The notes under the pieces were generated by a model. The model ran no database searches. It had not been told where the DNA came from and was given only the letters and a program-made list of their open reading frames with translations. A program made the translations under genes and the position numbers. Below are positions 36,501 through 48,500 of a stretch of DNA of 64,000 nucleotides, piece after piece. How positions within the stretch are numbered: the stretch's first letter is position 1; the number at the start of each line of letters is the position of its first letter. The stretch spans positions 316,848,105 through 316,912,104 of the forward strand of contig NC_073692.1 in NCBI RefSeq assembly GCF_029784155.1. The letters run 5' to 3'. This stretch comes from Uranotaenia lowii (taxonomy: Eukaryota > Arthropoda > Insecta > Diptera > Culicidae).

Positions 36501-39500
36501 CCGCTTAACAACATTGCCGAAGACCGTAACTTATTATCTCTCCAGACAACGAAGTTATAACCAATTTAATGAAGGTATGTCTTATGGTATTGAAGGCATT
36601 TCAAATAAACCCGCAACACTGCTGGGTACAAACGAAAGATTGTTTGACTGATTTGCTCGTAGATGTTTTCTTTCAAATGTTATCATACTAGTTTCTTCGG
36701 TGCGATTGTTGTTTACATTAGGAGCCATCTTTTGATGGTTTCTATAAATAAAAATAACTATGCTTGAAGGGCTGGCATTCAATTGATTGCAAGCGCATCA
36801 ACATTTCACATAGAGTTGGAACAGCAAAACAACGAACCCTATATAAGAATCGTTGTCGCTCGGCCTGTTCTTAACCGATATTCATAAATAGGATATCAAA
36901 ATGAAGATAAAAGATTCGTTTAGCATTTTGTTAAACAAAATTTGAGAACCAAATCATGAGGTCTTAAGAAAAGTTGCTTCAACTGAACGCCTTTTGCTGA
37001 ATCATATTCCCCCGGGTAACCATAAATACATATGCAATAATTCAAATATCGGATATTTAATGTATTTAAATTAAAAGCGAATACCTATAATGTATCTTTT
37101 TATTATTAGAAACTCAAATCTTTTTTTTCGATCTAAACTCTGGCATTTGTTTTCGGCCAGCTTGTTGGGCGATAATGTATTCATGGCGTTTTTCAAACAA
37201 AAAGGCTTATGAAATTAAGTGCACTTTTTTCAAATTAATCTTGATTCCAAAATATGTTTAAACAGAATTGCACCTATAATTATTATTTATTTTGTTCCAA
37301 ATATCTAAGCAAATTTAAAAGAAAAACAAGTCATTTGGCGATAAATCAGTCTGAACGCGAGAATCACCGAATATAAACATAAACGCAACAAATTGGATCG
37401 ATTTTATTAGTTGGAAGGATCGTGTATTTGAACCGATACTGTCATGTGATTTGAAATTTGAAGAAATTGAAGCTTTTAAACTCCAGCCGATGGAAGTCCC
37501 TAATTGGCCTTGCCACGGCCAAGGTGTCGAAAGATGTGTTAAAATGGTGTCTGAAGCAGCAGATGAAGTTTTTTCGTTCAAAAAACGCAATAAAAATACA
37601 TTATCGCCCAACAAGCTGGCCGAAAACAAATGCCAGAGTTTCGATCGAAAAAAGATTTGAGTTTCTAATAATAAAAAAATTACATTAAAGGAATTCGTTT
37701 TTAATTTAAATACATGAAATATCTGATATTTGAATTATTGTATATTTATGTTTTTATGGTTACCCGGGGGAATATGATTCAGCAAAAGGCGTTCAGTTGA
37801 AGCAACTTTTCATAAGACCTCTTGATTTGGTTTTCAAATTTTGTTTAACAAAATGATAAACGAATCTTTTATCTTCATTTTGATATCCTATTTATGAATA
37901 TCGGTCAAGAACAGGCCGAGCAACAACGATTCTAATATAGGTGTTTTTAATACTGAGTGTGGGGTTCGTTGTTTTGCTGTTCCAACTCTATGTGAAATGT
38001 TGATGCGCTTGCAATCAATTGAATGCCAGCCCTTCAAGCATAGTTATTTTTATTTATAGAAACCATCAAAAGATGGCTCCTAATGTAAACAACAATCGCT
38101 CCGAAGAAACTAGTATGATAAAATTTGAAAGAAAACATCTATGAGCAAATCAGTCAAACAATCTCTCGTTTGTACCCAGCAGTGTTGCGGGTTTATTTGA
38201 AATGTCTTCAATGCCAAAAGACATACCTTCATTAAATTGGTTATAACTTCGTTGTCTGGAGAGATAATAAGTTACGGTCTTCGGCAATGTTGTTAAGCGG
38301 AAAATTTACTTTAAGAAATTCATAAATTGGCACATAAAGGGTTGAATGGCTTGGTACCAGAGTAAAAAGAAAAACCCGATTTAATACACTTAACAGTGGA
38401 TTGTAGCCTTTCTTACAGTCTATAAATTATATTTGGATACACATGACACAAAGTAATAAATTAATGATAGATTTATAAATTCTGAGTAATGATTTAAGAA
38501 TTTCGAACGTAGTAAATCCTAAATGAATTTAAGAAATTAAGATTCAAAATTTTTAATAGGACAAAAGTATTTTTAAATAATTATAATTTTCACTTAAATA
38601 ATTACATAATTGTAAACTAATTGAAAATTTTTGAATGATTGAATTCTGGAATATCTTGTATTATCCCGTTTCTATGACATTATGATCTTATATCTATAAA
38701 ATAGAAGAGCTCTAAAAATGAAGAGTATATATTTTCAAAAAAGATGCCTAACCATGTGTTTCAAATAATTCAACCTCTCAAGTAAAGGAAGCGAAAAAAT
38801 TATAAAAAAAGTAGATTTTCAACTGCTAGACTAAAATACGATGAATCAACGTAGTTTAGAGTAATCGATCGAATTAACTATAGATATTTAACATTTTGAC
38901 AACTTTGAAATGTTAATATTTTCAATTCTGTCATTTTGTCAATTATGTCTATTTTATCATTTTTGTCTATTCTGATAGTTTTGTCAATTTTATCCATTTT
39001 GTCAATTTTGTCAATTTTGTCAATTTTATAAATTTGGTAAATTTTAAAAATTTTGAAAATTTTGTAAATTTTGTAAACTTTGTAAATTTTGTAAATTTTG
39101 TAAATTTTGCAAATTTTGTAAATTTTGTAAATTTTGTAAATTTTGTAAATTTTGTAAATTTAGTAAATTTTGTAAATTTTGTAAATTTTGTAAATTTTGT
39201 TAATTTTGTAAATTTTGTAAATTATGTAAATTTTGTGAATTTTATAAATCTTGTGAATTTTATAAATTTTGTAAATTTTGTAAATTTTGTAAATTTTGTA
39301 AATTTTGTAAATTTTGTAAATTTTGTAAATTTTGTAAATTTTGTAAATTTTGTAAATTTTGTAAATTTTGTAAATTTTGTAAATTTTGTAAATTTTGTAA
39401 AATTTGTAAATTTTGTTAATTTTGTAAATTTTTTAAATTTTGTCAATCTTGTCCATTTGGATAGTCTTGTCAATTTTGTGAATTTAGTCAATTTAGGCTA

Positions 39501-42500
39501 TTTTTTCAATTAAGCCTAGGTAGTCAATTTAGAAAAATTAGTAAACTTAGTCAGTTTAGTCAATTTTGTCAATTGTCTAAATTTGGACAATTTTGTAATT
39601 TTGTCAAATTCGCAAATTGGTCTACATAGATTTTTTTTGCATTTTTTGTCGTATAGTTAATTTATTCAAGTTGGTCAACTGTTTCCAATTTTGTAAATTT
39701 TGAGAATTTAGTCGAAATGGTCGATTTGGACTTTTCTCAATTTAGTTATTTTTGTAAATTTTGTCTATTTTGTAAACTTTTTCATTTTTCTCATTTTTTA
39801 ATTGATGTTGTCAGTATTAAACTTTATAAGAAATACTATCAAATGAAAGTTATAACAAATAGATTACTAATTGTAATGATGATGAAATTATCCAATAGAA
39901 TTGAAAAACGATTATATGTCAGTTAATTCATAGGCAAAGAAAATTTGGAACAGCAAGTGGAATTGAATGATACAAAAACTTGTACTTGTATTTTTTTCCA
40001 ATAAGATTCTATTTTCCCTACCCAGCATGAGAGCAGCAGTGGTATCAATTTTTTCAAAAGGGCGTGCGGCCAAATGTTAACAAATCGAATTGTCAGCTGG
40101 GTGAAAAAGTACCGTTTGAAGACCTACATTTTAAACCTAATTACTTTCAACGCGATTTTCTCGAAACAGCTTTCGCCCTTTACAAAAATGAATCAACATA
40201 GAACTCAAAGTGTTTAGCATACCTATCAGGGGCATCCTTACTGGTATACGTTTAAGGGACAATTGGGTTGATCTAGTTACCAAAAATTTTAATGTTTGGC
40301 TTATAAAAAAAGCGATCCGTGATTCAAACAGCAATTTCACTGTTATCGAGCGCACATATAATATTTTAATGCATTTTGATGATTATTGATTTACATTTTA
40401 CATTTCCGTCATTTTTGTCATTTCTGTCATTTATGTCAATTTTGTTAATTTTTCCAAAATTTTTTTTTTTTTGGCAATTTTGTTTAATAATTTTTTTCAA
40501 TTTTCTGTTTCATCAATATTGACAATATGTTTTATCAATTTTGTTTACTCAACACAGACACAGATTTTTCTGTTTCATCAATTTGACCTACAAGTTCTGC
40601 CAATTTGGTCAATTTTTTGCAATTATCTCAATTTTTTCAATTATGCCAATTTTTCTATTTTGTCAACTTTGTCGATTTATTTCAATTTTGTCAATTAGGT
40701 CAAATTGATGAAACAGAAAAAAAAAACTGTCCAAATTGTCCATTTTGGCCACATTGACAAAATTGACAAAACTGAATTAACAAAATTGACAAAATTGATA
40801 AAAAATATTGTCAATATTGATGAAACAGAAATTTTGAAAAAAAACTGACAAAATTGACAAAACTGATAAAAATGACAGAAACGACAAAAATAACGAAAAT
40901 GTAAAATGTAAATCAATAATCATCAAAATGTATTAAAATATTATGTGTGCGCTCGATAACAGTGAATTGCTGTGAATTGCGGATCACTTTTTATGCAAGC
41001 CAAACATAAAATTTCTTAATTACTAGCTCAACCCAATTGCCCTTTAAATGTATACTAGTAATAATGCCCCTGAAAGGTATGCTAAGAAATAGAAAAGAAA
41101 AGATTTCTATGTTGATTTATTTTAGCAAAGGGCGAAAGAGAAAATCGCGTTGAAAGTAATTAGGATTAAAATGTAGGTCTTTAAACGGTACTTTTTCACC
41201 CAGCTGACAATTCGATTTGTTAACATTTGGCCGCACGCCCTTTTGAAAAAATTGATACCACTGCTGCTCTCATGCTGGGTAGGGAAAAAAGAATCTTATT
41301 GGAAAAAAAATAATGTGATACTGGGATCAACTCATCAAGCAGTAGCAGGTGCTGTAAACGCCATGATTTAGGCAACAACAGTACGCAGCTTTTTGGCTTG
41401 CCTTCAGTTCATGTTGAAAAAAAAAAACGCCATTTAAATATTATCAAAGATTACCATCTGTTAAAAGAGTTCAACTATTTTATAACGAATTTTTTAGATT
41501 TTCCCATAGTTTAACTACAAATTAGATTAAATTTTAGAGGTTTTCATCAAAATGAGAACAATCCAGAGTTTAAAAAAAATTAAACCGGTCTCTCGAAAAT
41601 CAGGACAAATCCTGATAAATCAGGATACTTGGCACCTCTAAGCACAAGAGAAACAACAACAACAACTGAACAATTGTAATGCACGTCGGAGGTGCCAGGT
41701 GAACTGATTTTTCAGGACTTGTCCTGACTTTCAAGAGGTTCAAGGGTTTTAAGTAGTTTTCGCAAAGCCTAAATCAAGGCAAATATTTTACCCCAAGACA
41801 GCATCACGATTGGAATTGAAACAAAAAAGTTACCCAAGATGCTAAAGCGCTTACACTTTCTGCATTTGATTCCTTTTCCTGACTTCTGAACATGGATGCG
41901 CGCACATGGGTTCACACCTGGATTCGAGCACGTGCTCGAACTTGCACCCTACACTTTGAGTGCGGTGAGTTTAAATGGGTGCGTTTTAAACTTGCGTCCA
42001 AAAGTTGTGTGCAAGTAAGTGCAAAAACTTGCGTGCACTTCGCACCCAAGTTGTACCGTGAAGATTTTTGAAAAGGGCACATTTTTTGCCATATTTTCAA
42101 AATTTGTCAGGTTTGTAAAATTTATCAAGCTTATGAATGTTGTAATTTTAGTTTTTTTTTTGTATTTCTTATCAATTTTGTCAACTATGCAAATTTGGTC
42201 CAAATTGTAATTTTTAAGATTTTAACAATTATGTCATTTTTGTAATAATAGGCTATTTTGAAATTATTGAAAATTATGTCAGTTTTGTAAATTATTGATT
42301 GATTCTGTCAATTTTGCATATTTTGAAAACTTTTTCAGTTTTATGATTTATATTCATTTTATCTATCCAGTTTTGTCAATTTTGTAAATGTTATCATTTA
42401 TGTCAATCCATTCAAAATTGGTCAATTTTTGTCAACTTTTCCCATATTTGCGAAATTTGTCAGGTTAGTTAAAACTTGATAAAAGTTTGTGAATGTTGTC

Positions 42501-45500
42501 TATTTTGTAATTTTTATCAATTTTGTCAATTATGTAAATTTGGTCCACTTTGTAATTTAAGAAAATTTAAACAATTATGTCATTTTTGTAGTAATTGACT
42601 ATTTTGACATTTTTGTCCATTATGTCGGTTTTGTAAATTTGTTTTGAAAATCGTCTAGCGCTGGATTGCATCTGAATTTTTGAATTTAAATCTGAATTCT
42701 GAAACTCACTATTGGACCAGATTTTTTTAAATTAAGTTTAAAATCAGAAATACTATAAAGTCCAGGGAATTCAACATTTTGAAATTAGCGCGTCTGTACA
42801 AAAAATGTCGATAAAATTAAATTGGGTGAAACTTTTTGTTGATGAATTTTCGTTTGAACGCGAAATTACGCCTATTTAAAATAGGATTTTTTTATCCGGG
42901 TAGGGGTAATAGATAGCCAAGATTTTTTAAATAGGATTTGATTAGATGTTCCGAAGTTTCAAAAGCGTTTTTTTTTTCGAGCTAACTGATAGTTTCGCCT
43001 TTATGAAATGTTACGTTCGTTTGTTGCTAGATTCACGCTTTCTTCGACGTATCGAAGCCAGCCATCGCTGCAGAAAAATGCGGTGTTTAACCCTACAACC
43101 ATCGGTTTAGTATGACAAGTTCGTAAGTACATTTTAAAGTACAGTTTTTGTTTGATTTTAGTTTTCAATTGATTGCTTTTAGGTTCAAATTGTAAAAGCA
43201 ATCAATTGAAAACTAAAATCAAACAAAAACTGTACTTTAAAAATTGTAACCGAAGATGAAAAGCCTGTAGCTGAATCCCTTAAATTGTAAACATCAATTG
43301 TTAAACAAAAATGACTGAATAAAAATTACATTAAATTAAAAAAAGATGATGAAAAGCCTGTAGCTGAATCCCTTAAATTGTAAACATCAATTGTTAAACA
43401 AAAATGACTGAATAAAAATTACATTAAATTTAAAAAAAAAATATGACAAGTTCGGGGTTATACCCCTTTTAAAACTCCGTATTATCGCGATATGGTTTTA
43501 GTGCTTCGGCTCTAAAATTTTTGAAACCGGTTCGGTTAACACTGAACTGGTACAGAAATTAAATATTTTACAAATTTTCAATCTCTCCTTCTCCTTCTTC
43601 CCGCTCGTTTTGTCGTCATGAAGACGTCATGAGTGGGAGTGGAGTGCGCCCATCGTGTAGCGAGCGCGCCCATCGTGTATATGACGTCATATATACGATA
43701 ATCTTGATTTTAGTGATTGCTGGTTGTGGCTAGCAAGCCTAATTGACACGTTTTTTGGAGTGATGATTTGATGATAATTACTATGAAAATTTATTTTTCA
43801 AACTATTTTGTTTTTTTTTCTTTCTTTTATACATTGAAAAGGGAAAAAAATCAAATTTTTTAAGACAAAAATCATTTTTATTGTACTTCCCAGTTTCGCA
43901 AAAACGTAGTGACAAAGTTTATAAAAAAATCACACCAATACATACAAATACACTGACATCGTCTGAACTCGTCGAGCTGATTCGATAGGTCTAAGACCCA
44001 TAATTAAGGATCTCCCAAATCGACCGATAACTATACCTTTCTGTAAGAAAGGCAAAACCATGTTCGTTTTTCAGTACAAAATTTTAAATTTTCCCATACA
44101 AACCTAAAAGTCCAAATTTACTCATGTAAACGTTACTTAAAAATTCGGCAAAAAATCATGGATGAGTGTCAGGACAAAACGAAACTTTTAAGACCCCAGG
44201 GTTTGAGAAATTCGAAAATGACCCCAAATCGACTCAGTCTAATGTCCACTGATACGTATTCTTTCAAAATTTTGGGAGCAAATACCATCGTGGAAGAAAG
44301 GCATGAAATGGGGAACAAAACTCAGGTGGTCGAATTTGCTCAATAGGGGTCCATGTTCCACCGTTACGTGATGTCTTGAAATGTGTTTGTTTCTGGTGCG
44401 ATCGTGCGATCCCGAAAGAAAACCGAGAAAACGACAACAATGAAACTATATGAGAATAATCCAGCTCTTAGATACTCCACCTGGGTTATTCCACAGTTGT
44501 TTCGGTGCAGCGATTGAAAAAATGTACCCCTAACAAAAAACAAAACTTAGAGCTTGATTTCCAGAGGCTCAAAAAGGTCACTCAATCGCGGGCTCCCCGC
44601 AGATAAGCAGTGGAAAGGAAAGGAATTCAATCTAGCCGGTGAGTCTTATTTGACTAATATTTCCTAATTCACAAGCATATTTAACTCTTTTACATCGGTT
44701 TTTGTATGTATATGTCATTGTAGCTCCGCGTTTGCATTAATGATTTCCAGTTCGCAGTTGTAACGCCTAAGTGATAATTTCACTAGAACCGCTATAAATT
44801 TCCCTATCCAATAAATAGGGGAGAGTGAGTAGATTTGATCCCTGGGCTGACATGACCCCTTAACAATATCTTGTAACTGGAATCTTAACATGAACATTAA
44901 TCTAATGTTCTAGAAAAAAAAAGCCGAATATAGCCAAACCTTGGAAAATTTAAAAAAATCTATTTTTTAGTTATTGAACTTTTGATGAAAATTTAACAAA
45001 ATCATTTTTTAATATTTTAAAATGTCCATGTATGTTTACACTCCAGGCCAGCCTCAGGCCTGATTTCTAGAAGCCTATAACACTGAGTTCCAAACGCAAC
45101 AAACCTTAAATGAAAGAACTACTAAATGTTTTTTGGCTTTAATTTTAACCTAGGTTCAATCTCTCCATCAAGTGATCCAGATCTCTATGCAAAATCTTCA
45201 ATATTGAGCTCCTGGATAAGCTCCGTTTCCTCAAGTCTACTATAAACAAATCCATGCCAAAGTCAAAGTCAACTCACCAAATTCCGGTCAATGTCGTTGT
45301 CGGTCGGTGTGCACACAAAGATGGCCCTCTGCATCAGACCAACGAAGCACCAGAATGTTTCCGCTTCGTTCTTGATCTCGCACAAAACTGGAGCCAGCAG
45401 GTCGCTCATGCCTTGTGTGTAGCTAAAATTAAAAACTAAATTAGCCCACCTCCAAAATAAACATTTCGATCAACTACTTACGACATTCCCGGGTTGTAGA

Positions 45501-48500
45501 AAGCATAATTCAGCAGGATGCTCTTCATTGTATCAATGTTCGGGTTATCTTCCCCGGCGAAAAACGGATTGCCCCGATCGGTTCGGATGACGTCCTTTTC
45601 GATGACACATTGTACGGTGCGCCAGAACTGAGCCTGTGCCTCCGGAGACATCGAGTACAGTCGCCGTCTGGTGATCTCCTCGTACTCTTGCCGACGAATC
45701 TCGGCCAGGGCTGCACGATCCTCGAAGGTTGAATTAGTACTGTAGCAGTGTAGCAAGAATGGCCACACCGTTTTACGAAGACTCTTCTCCAAGCCCCCGA
45801 AAAATACACACTTCCTCAGCTGAAGATCGTCCTCGATCTGACCCTTCTCGTTGAGCAATGTTCCGTAGAAATAGTCAGTAGTAATTTTGTTCACCTTGCC
45901 CTCTTCCGGGTGGAGTTCGGCCTTGCGAACCTCAGGTCGACACACCATGAACTGCCGATAGGGCAGGTTTGGTTCATCTTGACCTAGCGGAATTCAAATA
46001 TTTTTATTATATTGTTGATTTTATAAAATTTAATCCAAATACCTGGTGCCAATTTGATGTTGTGCAGTAGACAGTGCCATTGATGCAGAACCTGTGCCAG
46101 GTGGTCTAGCCCTCCATGGTGAAAGTGAAGGATCTTGTACTGAGATTCTCTGGATGCAATCACCAGCTGCCCGGAGGTGCAATTTTCGTCATTGAAGAAC
46201 AATCGCAAAGCTCGCATTTGGCTCAGATCGACGGAGAATCTGTAAGGTATGAGATATAGATGAAACAAATTTTATGTATGTTTTTTCAGTTCAAAACATC
46301 TTTGAACCCTCGTTCAATATTGGTGGCTCCAGAGAATTAAAACTGCTAAACAGGGAATTTTGAATAGTTTCCAACGCACCAGCGTTGGGAGTTTACTGAT
46401 CTTCCCCAAATAATTCCAAAACTTAACTTAGATGATTTGTAAATGGTGTTTTTGGCAGGTGATAAAAATCATAGTTTTAACACGTTCGTCGCCACGCTCA
46501 TTTCGGCTCAAACAAATTCTCGGAGTGAAAAAGTTAGGAGGGAGAACTTCAACATTTGCATCCTTAGGCTAAACTGAGCGGCTTACTTGAGTAAGAGAGC
46601 GTCACACGTTTTTGATGTGACGGGACCTCCCAGGAAATACACCCGTTATCCGAATAAGGGCCCTATGACGACGAACGTGTTCAGGGAGCTGCTGAAGCTG
46701 TAATAAAATTTGATACATTGCACAATGGGGAAAAAAGTGTACAAACCGCGAAGAAATTCAATATCTTTCGTGCTACATGACCAAAATCAATGGAAATATA
46801 CTTTCCTTTTGTGAAAATTTCCGGAGAATCGATTGGACGTAGTTTCAAACGCCGCACAAGTTTACGAACGTAGATATAGTGCCTTTTTAACCCCTAATTC
46901 CCCTATATTTTGTAAACATTCCAGAAAAACACTGATTCGAACCAGAGAATTTTGAACGAAAACAGACCTATCGTGTGTAATTTTGTCTGAGGAATCGAAT
47001 GAAGGCTGTTCGGGCCTCCGCACGCTTCAGAAAATGGAGTTATGGCTGTTTTTACCCTCAATTCCCCTATATTTTTCGATTATTTCAGAAAAAAGCAAAT
47101 TCGAACTTGAAAATTTTGAACCAAATGGGTTGTATTTTGTGTGATTTTTTCCGAGAAATCGAATGAACGCTGTTTGAGCCCCCGCACGTTTTGGAAAATG
47201 GAGTTATGGCTGTTTTACCCTAAATTCCCGTCAATTTTTCAAATTGTAAAGAAAAAGCATGTTCGAACTTGAAAATTTTGAATCTTTTGGGACGTATCTT
47301 GTGTAATTTTTTCCGAGGAATCCAATAAAGGCTGTTTGAGCCACCGCACGCTTCGGAAAATGAAGTTATGGCTGTTTTTACCCTCAATTCCCCTACATTT
47401 TTCAATAATTTAAGAAAAAAGCATGTTCGGACTTGAAAAATTTGAACCAAATGGAATGAATCCTATGTGATTTTTTCCGAGGAATTCAACGAAGCCTAAT
47501 TGAGCCACCGCACGGATAAGGAACAGGAGTTATGGCTGTTTTACTCTCAATTGCCCAACATTTTTGAAATAGCTCAAAAAAAGCATGTTGAGACCAGATA
47601 ATTATGAACCAAAAGTAAAGTATTTTGTGGAGTTTTTTCCGAGGAATCGAATGAAGGCTGTTTGAGCCGCCGCACGCTTCGGAAAATGAAGTTATGGCTG
47701 TTTTACCTTCAATTCCCCTACATTTTTAAATTGTTAAGAAAACGCATGTTCGGACTTGAAAATTTTGAATCTTTTGGGACGTATCTTGTGTGATTTTTTC
47801 TGAGGAATCCAATGGAGCCTGTTTGAGCCACCGCACGCCTTGGAAAATGGAGTTATGGCTGTTTTTACCCTCAATTCCCCTACAGTTTTTAATGGTTTCA
47901 GAAAAAATCATGTTCAGACTTGAAAATTTTGAACCAAATGGGTTATATCTTATGTAATTTTTTCCAAGGAATCCAACGAAGCCTATCTGAGCCACCGCAC
48001 GAATTGGAAACAGAAGTTATGGCTGTTTTACCCTCAATTTCCCTACATTTTTCAAATAGCTCAGATAAAGCACGTTCGGACTTGAAAATTTTGAACCAAA
48101 TGGAACGTATCATGTGTGATTTTTTTCGGGGAATGCAACGAAGCCTATTTGGCACACCGCACACATCGGAAACAGGAGTTATGGCTGTTTTACCCTCAAT
48201 TCCCTTTCATTTTTTCAAAAATTTCAGAAAAACCATGATCGGATTTGAAAATTTTGAACTAAACGAGACTTATCTTATGCATTTTTTTCCGAGGAATCCA
48301 ATGAAGCCTGTTTGAGCCACTGCACGCTTTGAAATAGTGAGTTATGGCTGTTTTTACCCTCAATTCCCCTAAATTTCTCTAAAATCATTGAAAAATGTAG
48401 GGGAATCGAGGGTAAAAACAGCCATAACTCACTATTTCAAAGCGTGCAGTGGCTCAAACAGGCTTCATTGGATTCCTCGGAAAAAAATGCATAAGATAAG

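Noticed and set aside
39034..39513. 159-codon Phe-Val-Asn repeat ORF and its opposite-strand Thr-Lys-Phe ORF
   Set aside because: Both come from a 9-bp minisatellite whose period keeps frames open; no protein features.
39000..43000. CRISPR-like spaced repeats
   Set aside because: Units are contiguous or degenerate with no regular unique spacers, and the genome is eukaryotic.
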